Shown here in pieces: positions 42,196 through 50,058 of a stretch of 64,000 nucleotides of DNA (its first letter is position 1; each line of letters begins with the position of its first letter). The DNA lies in assembly GCA_036570425.1 (NCBI GenBank), contig DATCYF010000011.1, positions 227,131 to 291,130 of the forward strand, in the 5' to 3' direction. The position numbers and the translations under genes are program-made. This stretch comes from Rhizorhapis sp036570425 (GTDB lineage Bacteria > Pseudomonadota > Alphaproteobacteria > Sphingomonadales > Sphingomonadaceae). The notes under the pieces are model-generated. The model saw only the letters and a list, made by a program, of their open reading frames with translations. It was not told the DNA's origin and made no database searches.

Positions 42196-43137
42196 ATGAA
42201 AACCGACAATCCGCTTCCCGAGCACGAACCCGAACACGCAGAATCCTCCACCGCCTATCTTCTCCAGGAAATGGCCCTCTACGGATATCGGCCTTACTCC
42301 GACGAACCCGATGACCGGCCGCTCCCTGATGCCCGTGCCGCCACCGGCGCCATCATCGATATCTTCGACGCGATGATCTCGACATTCATCGACACCCGGC
42401 TCGAGCCCGACCTTGAAGACCTGCTCTGGAACCTCACCAACGTCTTCCACCGCGCCGGCGAACGGATCGAGCGCGAGCTTGACGACAATGAGGTCGCCCA
42501 GAAGCGCAGCCAGACGGAACAGGACGGCTCCGAGGTGAAGTCGGTCGAGCTGGAAACGCTCCTGCGCGAAGGCGCAACGATGCTCGAACGCCGCGACGCG
42601 ATGGAGTTCTTCCGCGACGGCTGCGCCGATCAGTTCCGCATCCATATCCGCAAACCCTGGACGCCGCGCTCAGGCTCGAAGGTCAACCGCAAGGCGCTGA
42701 CCTCAGCGGTCGTCTCCAGTCGGGATTTCGTCAATGCGCGACAACGGGCCGAAAAGCAGGTGCTGATCCCCGCCGGCACGCTGATCGCCTTCAGCTCGGG
42801 ACCGAGCTTCAACGATCATCACTTCATCTGGGACCTGCTCGACCGCGTCCACGCCAAACACCCGCAGATGGTCCTGGCGCACGGGGCAACGCCGACGGGC
42901 GGCGAGAAGATCGCTGCCCTCTGGGCCGATCAGCGCAACGTGCCGCAGGTCCCCTTCAAGCCCGACTGGAACCGGCACAAGAAGGCCGCGCCGTTCAAGC
43001 GCAACGATGCGCTCCTGGAAGCCTTGCCTGCTGGCGTCATCATCCTGCCCGGCACCGGCATCCAGGACAATCTGCACGACAAGGCCAAGGCGATGGGCAT
43101 CAAGCGCTGGGACTTCAGGCATCAGGGCGGCGCTTGA
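42196..43137 (+). CDS. DUF2493 (SLOG superfamily) protein
   Basis: This 313-residue protein has a C-terminal DUF2493 domain: VLIPAGTLIAFSSGPSFNDHHFIWDLLDRV, MVLAHGATPTGGEKIAALWA and WNRHKKAAPFKRND, a Rossmann-like SLOG fold expected to bind a nucleotide or nucleotide-derived ligand. The N-terminal 180 residues are acidic and helical (EPDLEDLLWNLTNVFHRAGERIERELDD). Common on conjugative elements of this type; role unknown. The ATG at 42196 has an AAGG site. Confidence 0.8.
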   Translation: MKTDNPLPEHEPEHAESSTAYLLQEMALYGYRPYSDEPDDRPLPDARAATGAIIDIFDAMISTFIDTRLEPDLEDLLWNLTNVFHRAGERIERELDDNEVAQKRSQTEQDGSEVKSVELETLLREGATMLERRDAMEFFRDGCADQFRIHIRKPWTPRSGSKVNRKALTSAVVSSRDFVNARQRAEKQVLIPAGTLIAFSSGPSFNDHHFIWDLLDRVHAKHPQMVLAHGATPTGGEKIAALWADQRNVPQVPFKPDWNRHKKAAPFKRNDALLEALPAGVIILPGTGIQDNLHDKAKAMGIKRWDFRHQGGA

Positions 43138-43294
43138 GCGCCGCCGCAGCGGTTCGCCGCGATCATTTGCGCTTTGTCCACGCGCGCCCTTTCTTACACT
43201 ATCGACGCGCTGACATCGCCGCCTTGTCCGCGACGTTAGTTGCTTCTAGTTCTGAAATGGATTCGCCGGTCATAATCCCAATTAGGAGAATAGA

Positions 43295-43570
43295 ATGAAC
43301 AACGCCGACCTCGCCGAGACGATCGCCACCGATTACGGCCTGACCAAAGCAGACGCGAAGAAGATCGTGGATGCCGTTTTCGTCGCGATCACCGATGCTG
43401 CCGCGACAGGCGCAGAAATCTCGCTCCCCGGCTTCGGCAAGTTCAAGGTCAAGGACAGCCCAGCGCGGGAGGGCCGCAATCCCGCCAATGGCGAGACGAT
43501 CCAGATCGCGGCGTCGAAGAAGCTGACTTTCGCTGCCGCCAAGGCGGTCAAGGACAAGCTGAACGGCTGA
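43295..43570 (+). CDS. hup: HU-family DNA-bending protein
   Basis: This 91-residue HU/IHF protein has MNNADLAETIATDYGLTKAD at the start, the core GFGKFKVKD and the DNA-grip arm segment REGRNPANGETI. A GGAG site precedes the ATG. An element-encoded HU may bend DNA at oriT or the replication origin or silence genes. It lies directly before the AAA ATPase pseudogene. Confidence 0.93.
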   Translation: MNNADLAETIATDYGLTKADAKKIVDAVFVAITDAAATGAEISLPGFGKFKVKDSPAREGRNPANGETIQIAASKKLTFAAAKAVKDKLNG

Positions 43571-43573
43571 GCC

Positions 43574-44086
43574 GTGAACTTGGAAGCCGCTAGGGATAAT
43601 TTCATCGTCATCACCGGCGGCCCGGGTTCGGGCAAAAGCACGCTGATCGGCGCCCTGGCGGCTTCTGGCCTGTGACATATGCCCGAAGCCGGGCGGGCGA
43701 TCATTCAGGATCGGGTGGCGATTGGGGGCGCCGCGCTGCCCTGGGCCGAACGCAGCGCCTTTGCCGCACTGATGCTGGGATGGGAACTGCGGTCCTAGCG
43801 GAAGCCCAAGGCACATAGCGGGATCACCCTGTTCGATCGTGGCGTTCCCGATGTCGTCGGCTATCTCACGTTGTCAGGCTTGCCTGTGCCGCAGCACGTC
43901 CGAAGTGCGGCGGCGCTGTTTCGCTATAATCGCCGAGTGTTCATCGCGCCGCCGTGGCGGGCGATCTTTGGGCAGGATACCGAGCGTAAACAGACGTAGG
44001 AGGAAGCCGGGGCGATCTATCACGTCATGGTCGATGTCTATTCCGCGCTCGATTACGAGCTGGCCGCAATTACATAGCGGCTATGA
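43574..44086 (+). pseudogene. AAA-family ATPase pseudogene with four in-frame stops
   Basis: From a GTG at 43574 one frame encodes FIVITGGPGSGKSTLIGALA (Walker A), MPEAGRAIIQD, LFDRGVPDVVGYLTLSGLPVP, FRYNRRVFIAPPW and DVYSALDYEL, in the order of an AAA_28-type nucleotide-binding protein. The frame is broken by TGA at 43673 and TAG at 43796, 43997 and 44075, with no frameshift in between. The neighbour at 32962-35124 itself ends in TAG, so TAG is a normal stop here. It is a pseudogene decayed by point mutations while the surrounding residues remain recognisable. Confidence 0.85.
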
Positions 44087-44713
44087 ACGCCGTGCAGGCG
44101 GCGCGTTGGTTACAAGGTAATAGCTGTCGGTGGATTTCCGTTTCTACGGATTTGCGCCTTTACGCTTTTTCTATTCGCTTCTGATCGGCAGCGAGGTGCC
44201 AATAGGCGTCGATGGCCAGACTGCTCGCGGTTGCGATCCTGGCATCGGGCTACAGATTGAACAACTCCAGCGGCGCGGGCCGATACGGGGGGGCACACCG
44301 GATGCGCGCCGATCTCCAGAGCCACGAACCGACGTCGGCATTCAGCGACCATGTCCGGATAGTGGCAGTCTGGGCCTGCGCCATCATTTTTCAGACCTAC
44401 GCGCTAATTCGGTCGTCAGGCATTTCCCCAGCCAGCGTGCTTGGGACCACCCGCATAGCGATGCGATAATCGAGCGTGAAACCTCGCTTGCCGCCTTTCG
44501 TCCGGTTGGGGTGCAGTGGCCACAAACTTCGCTCCTCCAACGGCTACGTTAGACCAACCCCTATTCATGCCGCCCTTGTAGGCAAACGCCCGCCTAATGC
44601 CGCCAACCCCGCAAGGGGGTTCCCCCGCGCTTACGCTCCGGTGACGGCGGCGTTCGTCCGCCTCCTTCAGCGTCATCGGGGATGGTCCCCGATCAACCGA
44701 AGGAACAGACATC
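44087..44713. other. Gene-poor stretch with leader hairpin
   Basis: No intact gene is recognised in these 627 bases; the part up to 44460 has lower GC and looks decayed. Just before the DUF736 gene, ATCGGGGA (44675-44682) pairs with TCCCCGAT (44686-44693) around TGG. The core GGGGATGGTCCCC recurs before the small gene at 45849. Confidence 0.45.
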
Positions 44714-45034
44714 ATGGCCACCATCGCAAACCTCACCCAGAAGCAGGACGGCAGCCTGGAAGGCACGCTTGCCACCCTCAACGTCACCGCCCAGATCGCG
44801 CTGATCCAGAACACCCGTAAGACCAAGGAAAACGAGCCTGACTACCGGATCATCAGCCGCAAGAACGGCTTTGAGCTGGGCGCCGGCTGGAACCGCTTCT
44901 CCCAGAACACCGGTGCGGAATATATCTCGGTCTCGCTGTCGGCTCCTGAGTTCGGCACCATTTACGGCAATGTCGCTCCAGCCCCCGGCGACGACCCTCT
45001 GAAGAAAGTCATCATCTGGAACCCGCCGAGCTGA
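44714..45034 (+). CDS. DUF736 protein, copy 1
   Basis: This 106-residue DUF736 protein has MATIANLTQKQDGSLEGTL, a PDYRI strand followed by ELGAGWNRF, and EYISVSLSAPEFGTIYGN. The family is small, beta-rich and almost confined to alphaproteobacterial mobile elements; its role is unknown. A GAAGGA site precedes the ATG and an intrinsic terminator follows. A second, divergent copy is at 51082-51417. Confidence 0.88.
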   Translation: MATIANLTQKQDGSLEGTLATLNVTAQIALIQNTRKTKENEPDYRIISRKNGFELGAGWNRFSQNTGAEYISVSLSAPEFGTIYGNVAPAPGDDPLKKVIIWNPPS

Positions 45035-45044
45035 TCGCCGCCCC

Positions 45045-45076
45045 GAGCCGGCCTCGCTCCCCAGCGAGGCCGGCTC
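45045..45076 (+). terminator. Intrinsic terminator after DUF736
   Basis: Perfect 14-bp arms GAGCCGGCCTCGCT (45045-45058) and AGCGAGGCCGGCTC (45063-45076) enclose CCCC and are followed by TTTCCTT. It lies 11 bases after the DUF736 stop. This is the clearest intrinsic terminator in the window. Confidence 0.85.
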
Positions 45077-45107
45077 TTTCCTTGTCACCATCGCGAAGGA
45101 GGCAATC

Positions 45108-45405
45108 ATGAGCCGCTACGCCATTACCCTTCGAACCGATGCCGCGACCGACGAAAACGCCGTCGTCGGATACGATCCGCCGCTTCGCACCTACTTCATC
45201 CTGGGGTTCGAGATCCGAAGACCGAGCAGTCGGTTCTCTGGCTCAGCACGCGCCTTGAGCAATATCCGACCTTGCTGATGCTGCCCGCCGATCTCGATGC
45301 CCATATGGCTACCAGATCGACGACCTCACCGCCGACATCATGGCCGGCATGGGCACAGAGGCGTTCCGCCCTTTGTCGCCGAGCCTTGTCGAGCGATACG
45401 GCTAG
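45108..45405 (+). pseudogene. Small mobile-element gene with two single-base deletions
   Basis: After an AAGGAGG site, ATG 45108 opens MSRYAITLRTDAATDENAVV then GYDPPLRTYFILGFE. Near 45210 the frame must shift to continue as DPKTEQSVLWLSTRLEQYPTL, and near 45303 it must shift again to give YGYQIDDLTADIMAGMG to LVERYG and a TAG at 45405. Each shift equals loss of one base. Joined, the pieces read as one roughly 100-residue protein of the kind found next to DUF736 on such elements. It is most likely inactivated; sequencing error is the alternative. Confidence 0.75.
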
Positions 45406-45848
45406 CAGCTCCGATAAGCCCGAACAGCGGCGGCGGCGATGCGTCGCCGCTGACCGCCCTGCGCAAATCGTCTCCTCCTCACATCCCGTAGGTCTGTCTC
45501 TGGTCGACAACCGGGATCGCGGTCCCATTCGGCTACCACTGCACCAAACCTGAGAATGTCCGCTCAACGCTGGTTGGGAGCACTCGTGCGTGCCCGAGAG
45601 GCCAGGACCAGGCAACGGCGGTCAGGTCCGGTAGGACAAGCAACTCCTGTTCGTCGGGAGCCACCCCGCTCTTGGAGGCTCATTCCTTGGTCCGGCGCAT
45701 GGCCTGACGCCATCAACCCGTAAAGGGTCCGCTTACGCTGCGCGTGCGGCCTTCAGGCTGCGCCTGCGCGGTGATCGCGGCCATGCGTCCGACACTTCGG
45801 GAGCCTGTCGAGCGGGGATGGTCCCCGCCTCCGAGACAGGAGCCGCAA
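45406..45848. other. Gap with GC-rich hairpins
   Basis: No gene is recognised in these 443 bases. GCGGCGA (45433-45439) pairs with TCGCCGC (45444-45450). Near the end GCGGGGA-TGG-TCCCCGC (about 45813-45829) forms a leader hairpin with the same GGGGATGGTCCCC core as the one before DUF736. Confidence 0.45.
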
Positions 45849-46022
45849 ATGTCCAACTCCTTGAAAACCGCCCAAGCCTACGCCTGGAGCCTCGCGCGGA
45901 GTCTCATGGTTTGCATCATCGTATTTCGCGCCGAGAACGGTATGTTTGGCGCCATGCCGACCACCGAATGGGACGGCGATCCGGACCTCATCCTCGCGGA
46001 ACTCGATCCTTTCGGGCGGTGA
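45849..46022 (+). CDS. Small hypothetical protein (57 residues)
   Basis: ATG 45849 follows an AGGAG site with good spacing. The product has a helical start (MSNSLKTAQAYAWSLARSL), a middle FRAENGMFGAM and an acidic end (WDGDPDLILAELDPFG). No family is named with certainty, but the compact domain-like layout and the ribosome site suggest a real gene. An in-frame upstream extension to 45744 lacks a site. Confidence 0.6.
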   Translation: MSNSLKTAQAYAWSLARSLMVCIIVFRAENGMFGAMPTTEWDGDPDLILAELDPFGR

Positions 46023-46055
46023 GCCAGACACGGCGATCAGCCAGTGCGTGCAACA

Positions 46056-46286
46056 CTACGCACTGGCACCATCCTCGCTACAATCAGCGAGCAGGTCGAC
46101 GGGCCTCACCCCTAATGCCGTGGCCAGATGGAAAAGCGTCACCACCGTCGGATTACGCCGTCCCCGCTCGAGATCGCTGACATATTGCTGCGTGAAACCG
46201 GATATCTCGGCGAAACGCTCTTGCGTGAATCCTTGCTCACGCCGCAACCTTGCAAAGTTCAGTCCAACGAGGCGGCGCATATCCAT
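46056..46286 (-). CDS. XRE-family HTH regulator
   Basis: This 76-residue protein is essentially one Cro/C1-type HTH: LNFARLRREQGFTQERFAEISGFTQQYVSDLERGRRNPTV, then LATALGVRPVDLLA. The ATG at 46286 is chosen; GTG 46295 and ATG 46280 are alternatives and none has a clear ribosome site. It is divergent from the DUF2285 gene at 46442 and probably regulates that intergenic region. Confidence 0.85.
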   Translation of the reverse strand: MDMRRLVGLNFARLRREQGFTQERFAEISGFTQQYVSDLERGRRNPTVVTLFHLATALGVRPVDLLADCSEDGASA

Positions 46287-46441
46287 ACGCGGCACGCTGG
46301 ACGATACATACTATCGGGTTTATCCTTTATAAGGTGTATTTGTCCGATCCAGCGGCCATCATGTCACGCGGCGTTTATGTTCTGGAAGCCAATCGCTGGA
46401 GAGCTTTGAGCATTTTGAATGTATCCATTAGGGAGACGTCC

Positions 46442-46720
46442 ATGAAAACCCCGCCGCTCGATCCTGAGGTATCTGATACGGCCCCAGAAGCCGCCTTCCT
46501 CACGCCTTATGATGAAGAGCATCTGATCACTTATTTGCGTTTGCTTGATGCCCAAAATGATGGCGCGGTCTGGGAAGAGGTTGCACGCATCGTTCTGCAT
46601 ATTGATCCGGAAGAAGAACCCACGCGCGCCCATACCGCCTGGGCGACGCATCTCGCGCGGGCGCATTGGATGGCGAAATCCGGATATAAGCATTTGCTTC
46701 GCGGCGGCCCACCGAACTAA
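46442..46720 (+). CDS. DUF2285-type small protein
   Basis: This 92-residue protein has LTPYDEEHLITYLRLLDAQ, EEVARIVLHID and ARAHWMAKSGYKHLLRGG, the DUF2285 pattern (compare LTPYARGQLILAIRLLDAE in the gene at 47123). DUF2285 resembles a HTH region of plasmid and ICE regulators. A GGGAG site precedes ATG 46442; a longer frame from 46250 is open but would overlap the XRE promoter. Confidence 0.75.
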   Translation: MKTPPLDPEVSDTAPEAAFLTPYDEEHLITYLRLLDAQNDGAVWEEVARIVLHIDPEEEPTRAHTAWATHLARAHWMAKSGYKHLLRGGPPN

Positions 46721-46863
46721 TAGCGCGTCGCAAAGCAACACTCAGCTATCACCGTTCGTGATGGGGTGATAACCGAACTGCGTCTAGCTAAAGATTCGCT
46801 CTACGCGAACCTTACCAGCTTGTGCCGTGGCGCACGAACCGCGGCCATTTGGGAGGTGTCGCG

Positions 46864-47061
46864 ATGCACAAGATCGATTGGCGCTCTCCGGCGGAATACC
46901 GGTTCTTACAAAACTATGACCGCGCCGGATTTGCTTGGGAGATCGTTCGACGCAACCGGGACTACTGTCGCGAATACAAGAAAATACTTCTGACGAAGCC
47001 GCCAGATCCACTTCTGGTCGAGAGTTTCGTCAAGCGCTGGGGGTTGCGATTTCGGCTCTGA
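46864..47061 (+). CDS. DUF6499-type N-terminal half of a split regulator
   Basis: This 65-residue product has IDWRSPAEYRFL, FAWEIVRRNRDYCREY and the end VKRWGLRFRL, then a UGA. In known relatives this domain continues in one chain to a DUF2285 domain. Here the +1 frame at the stop reads DPNIAYENQSVFWRPEVL and joins the next gene without a gap. The gene is therefore either frameshifted or read through by +1 slippage at CTC-TGA. A GGAGG site lies near the ATG. Confidence 0.7.
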   Translation: MHKIDWRSPAEYRFLQNYDRAGFAWEIVRRNRDYCREYKKILLTKPPDPLLVESFVKRWGLRFRL

Positions 47062-47122
47062 TCCGAACATCGCCTACGAAAATCAATCTGTCTTCTGGCG
47101 GCCGGAAGTTCTGCCCACGGTT

Positions 47123-47644
47123 TTGCACATATGCCCTGCACCGCCGGGAATGACGGCCTGGCCGCTCGACGCCACTACACTGATGTCGACATCGGACATG
47201 CTGCAAAGCCCGGAGGGAGACAGTATCATCGTCGCGCCAGACGCGATTCATCGTCTCTGGCGTGATGGTTACGCCAAGGGCGTAATGGCCGTCGTCATAC
47301 CGTTCGACCTGCTGTTCGCCGACCGGGCGGCCGCCGCGATACGTTTCTGGAATTCTGTCATGGACAATCGGGCGGGACCAGAGCCGAAGCCGCTCACACC
47401 CTATGCGCGCGGCCAGCTCATCCTCGCCATCCGTTTGCTTGATGCCGAACGGGATGGCGCCAGCGAACGCGAAATGGCCGAATATGTTCTGAACGAAAGG
47501 ACACGAACCCGGCGCGACTGGTTGGCGACCGAGCATAGGTCGCGTCTTCGCCGTCTACTGGCGAAGGGCCACAAGCTGCTGAGCGGTGGTTATTTGCAGA
47601 TTCTATGTCCACCGCCACGCCGCCGGAGGTCCAAGGTGAAATAA
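47123..47644 (+). CDS. DUF2285-type C-terminal half of the split regulator
   Basis: The frame is open from 47060 as continuation of the DUF6499 gene; the earliest start codon is TTG 47123, with ATG 47150 as an alternative. The product has LTPYARGQLILAIRLLDAE, REMAEYVLNE, RRDWLATEHRSRLRRLL and GHKLLSGGY, the complete DUF2285 pattern. Neither start has a convincing ribosome site, which supports the view that this was part of one protein with the preceding gene. Confidence 0.65.
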   Translation: MHICPAPPGMTAWPLDATTLMSTSDMLQSPEGDSIIVAPDAIHRLWRDGYAKGVMAVVIPFDLLFADRAAAAIRFWNSVMDNRAGPEPKPLTPYARGQLILAIRLLDAERDGASEREMAEYVLNERTRTRRDWLATEHRSRLRRLLAKGHKLLSGGYLQILCPPPRRRRSKVK

Positions 47645-47759
47645 TTACACCCCCGGAAGATCGACTCTCCCTCTGCGCCGCCGCGCTTCGCCAATCTGCC
47701 CTCCGACGCGCTGACAGCCACTGCTGTCCGCCCTGGCCCATTCGGAAGGCAGGACTAAG

Positions 47760-48047
47760 ATGCACCCTGATACGGATTTCGACTCGCTTCCCCGATCGAA
47801 ATATCTTCGAACGCCTGATGCGGCTCAGCTTCTCGGGCTTTCTCCGAGAACACTCGAAAAGCATCGCACGTTCGGAACCGGACCCACCTATCGCAAGCTC
47901 GGGGGCAGGATCGTCTATCGCGTGGATGACCTGCGCCAGTGGGCCGATCGCGGCGTGCGCCAGTCAACCTCCGACCCAGGCGCGGGCACGGTGTTCGCCG
48001 CGAGACCTCTGACGGCCGAGGAAGTGGCCGTGAGCGGCGGTCGTTGA
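47760..48047 (+). CDS. Excisionase/AlpA-like HTH protein
   Basis: This 95-residue protein has YLRTPDAAQLLGLSPRTLEKH, TFGTGPTYRKLGGRIVYRVDDLRQWAD, the MerR-like winged HTH of helix_turn_helix 17/excisionase proteins. It lies directly upstream of repA, as in many alphaproteobacterial plasmids and ICEs, and may regulate repA or excision. Confidence 0.85.
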   Translation: MHPDTDFDSLPRSKYLRTPDAAQLLGLSPRTLEKHRTFGTGPTYRKLGGRIVYRVDDLRQWADRGVRQSTSDPGAGTVFAARPLTAEEVAVSGGR

Positions 48048-48053
48048 ACCATC

Positions 48054-49169
48054 ATGGCCGGAAACCATCGACCACTGGGTCAGAGCGAACGCGCGCGCCT
48101 CGATCCGTTTGAGGCGCTGTCCGGAACCGTGCCGCCGCGTGACCAGCGCGACCTCATGGAGCGCCCCTTCTTCTCGCTGGCGAAGGCCCGACGCATCGCG
48201 CCGATCCTCTACAAATCCGGCGATACAGAAGTGCAAGTCTATGCCGTGCCCGAACATGGTCTCGCGACCATATGGGACGCTGATGTCCTTATCTGGGCCG
48301 CGAGCCAACTCCTCGCCGCCGACGATCGCGGACTGCCGATCTCCCGCTTTTTCCGCTTCACGCCTTATCAGCTACTCACCTCGATCGGCAGGGGAACGGG
48401 CGCGCGCAACTACCACCTTCTCAAGGGCGCCCTGACGCGGCTGCAATCGACGGTCGTGCGCACCACCATCCGGCACGGCGAGCATTGGCGGCGCCAGCAA
48501 TTCTCCTGGATCAATGAATGGGAAGAGCTGGTCACACGAACGGGCCGTATCGAAGGCATGGAATTCGTGTTGCCCGACTGGTTCTACCAGGGCGTCCTCG
48601 ATCGCCGTCTCGTGTTGGCGATAGATCCTGGCTATTTCCGGCTCACCGGCGGCATTGAGCGCTGGCTTTACCGGGTCGCTCGCAAACATGCTGGCCGACA
48701 GCTAAATGGTTGGCGTTTCGAACTGCGCCACCTTCATGCCAAAAGCGCCAGTCAATCGCGCTTCTCCGATTTCGCGCTCCATATTCGCGCCATCGTGCGG
48801 AGCCAATCACTTCCCGGCTACGTCCTGGAACTTGTGCCAGGAACGGGTTCCGAGACCCTCCTCGTGATGCGGCCGAGCGTCATTGAAATCGGCCTCCGGC
48901 CTGTGGATAACTTGCCGCGCCAGAAACGCCGTATCGGTACTTCGGACGCAATGCCTATCGGTACTTCGAACGCAGTCCTATCCGTACTTCGGACGCATGC
49001 ATCTCAATTAAACCTTTGGCCTTCCAGTAAAAAATACGACTCTAAAGACTCTAAATCAGAATCTAAAGAAGTAGTAGAGACACGCGGCGCTGGGGATAAA
49101 TCGAGCAACTCCTCGCTTAGCGATGGCCGCTCGGACGGCTCCCGCACTCGACTCGAGCGCCGCTCATGA
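48054..49169 (+). CDS. repA: RepA-type replication initiator
   Basis: This 371-residue protein matches the plasmid RepA (RPA) family: MERPFFSLAKARRIAPILYK, VPEHGLATIWDADVLIWAAS, RFTPYQLLTSIGRGTGARNY, then INEWEELV and WFYQGVLDRRLVLAIDPGYF. It initiates replication of the element. The last 80 residues are low complexity (SKKYDSKDSKSESK) because the DNA there carries iteron-like and AT-rich repeats (48932-49070), pointing to an origin inside the gene. It overlaps parA by four bases. Confidence 0.88.
   Translation: MAGNHRPLGQSERARLDPFEALSGTVPPRDQRDLMERPFFSLAKARRIAPILYKSGDTEVQVYAVPEHGLATIWDADVLIWAASQLLAADDRGLPISRFFRFTPYQLLTSIGRGTGARNYHLLKGALTRLQSTVVRTTIRHGEHWRRQQFSWINEWEELVTRTGRIEGMEFVLPDWFYQGVLDRRLVLAIDPGYFRLTGGIERWLYRVARKHAGRQLNGWRFELRHLHAKSASQSRFSDFALHIRAIVRSQSLPGYVLELVPGTGSETLLVMRPSVIEIGLRPVDNLPRQKRRIGTSDAMPIGTSNAVLSVLRTHASQLNLWPSSKKYDSKDSKSESKEVVETRGAGDKSSNSSLSDGRSDGSRTRLERRS
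48932..48997 (+). repeat. Three iteron-like 19-bp direct repeats in the 3' part of repA
   Basis: Copies at 48932-48950 (TATCGGTACTTCGGACGCA), 48956-48974 (one G to A change) and 48979-48997 (one G to C change) start 24 and 23 bp apart, about two helical turns. Near-identical repeats at helical spacing next to an AT-rich block are typical RepA binding sites of an oriV. Confidence 0.75.
49028..49070 (+). repeat. AT-rich block with 9-bp repeats, probable DNA unwinding element
   Basis: ACTCTAAAG (49039-49047) and ACTCTAAAT (49048-49056) are tandem, followed by AATCTAAAG (49060-49068), in the most AT-rich stretch of repA and preceded by a run of A. Location about 30 bases after the iterons fits a strand-opening region of the origin. 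Confidence 0.6.
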
Positions 49170-49804
49170 TCGTCGCGCTCCTCAATCAGAAGGGCGGTGT
49201 CGGCAAGACCACGCTCGCGCTGCACCTTGCCGGACAATGGACGAGGCAAGGGCGCCGCGTCCTGCTGATCGACGCCGATCCCCAGGGTTCCGCGCTCGAC
49301 TGGTCCCAGCAACGCGCCACCGAAGGACTGCCCCGGCTCTTCAGTGTGGTCGGCCTCGCCCGTGACACCCTGCACATCGAAGCACCCGAGCTGGCGCGCG
49401 GCATGGATCATGTCGTCATCGACGGGCCGCCGCGTGTCGCCAACTTGTTGCGTTCGGCGTTGTTCGCTTGTGACCTCGCGCTGATCCCGGTGCAGCCATC
49501 GCCGCTTGACGGCTGGGCGTCGGCCGAGATGCTGAAGCTGATCGACCAGGCGCGTATCTTCAAGCCGGAGATCGGCGCGCGGTTCCTGCTCAACCGCTAT
49601 CATGCGCGCACGCTGATCGCCCGCGCCACCGCCGAGAGCCTGGCCGAGCACGACCCGCCGCTGCTAGCGCACCATGTCGGCCAGCGCGTCGTCTTCGCAG
49701 ACGCCATGCAGACCGGGCGGCTTGTGTCGGAGATCGATCCCGAAAGCGCCGCAGCCCGTGAGATCACCGCGCTGGCCGCCGAGATCGAGGCGATCAGATC
49801 ATGA
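49166..49804 (+). CDS. parA: ParA-family partition ATPase
   Basis: This 212-residue protein has MIVALLNQKGGVGKTTLALHLA (deviant Walker A near 9-16), VLLIDADPQGSALDW and DHVVIDGPPR, the small ParA form without an N-terminal HTH. It segregates the replicon with its RHH partner. Its ATG overlaps the repA stop, and its stop overlaps the next ATG. Confidence 0.93.
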   Translation: MIVALLNQKGGVGKTTLALHLAGQWTRQGRRVLLIDADPQGSALDWSQQRATEGLPRLFSVVGLARDTLHIEAPELARGMDHVVIDGPPRVANLLRSALFACDLALIPVQPSPLDGWASAEMLKLIDQARIFKPEIGARFLLNRYHARTLIARATAESLAEHDPPLLAHHVGQRVVFADAMQTGRLVSEIDPESAAAREITALAAEIEAIRS

Positions 49805-50058
49805 CGACGCGCAAGCCCAGGACGGGTTTCGCGTCCCGGCCCGGTGCGGCCGATGCGTGGATTGCAGGACCGGAGGGCGCCGAAGCACCAACCGCCCCGT
49901 CGCCACCGGTAAACAGCGCCAGACTGACGATCGACGTGACGCCCCAGTTGCGTCAACGCCTAAAGCTCGCGGCGCTCCAGCGCGGCGCAACGGTTGCCGA
50001 CATGCTGCGTACCTTGCTGCACCGCGAATATCCCGATGGCGAGGAAAACGGATCATGA
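49801..50058 (+). CDS. ParG/ParB-like partner with ribbon-helix-helix
   Basis: This 85-residue protein has a flexible N-terminus and a C-terminal RHH-like region (ARLTIDVTPQLRQRLKLAALQRGATVADMLRTLL). Coupled by ATGA to parA, it is the probable centromere-binding partner that also represses the operon. The assignment is from layout and position. Confidence 0.72.
   Translation: MTTRKPRTGFASRPGAADAWIAGPEGAEAPTAPSPPVNSARLTIDVTPQLRQRLKLAALQRGATVADMLRTLLHREYPDGEENGS

Noticed and set aside
43574..44086. Amber codon reassignment explaining the in-frame TAGs
   Set aside because: The ParB-like gene at 32962-35124 ends in TAG, and one of the four stops is TGA.
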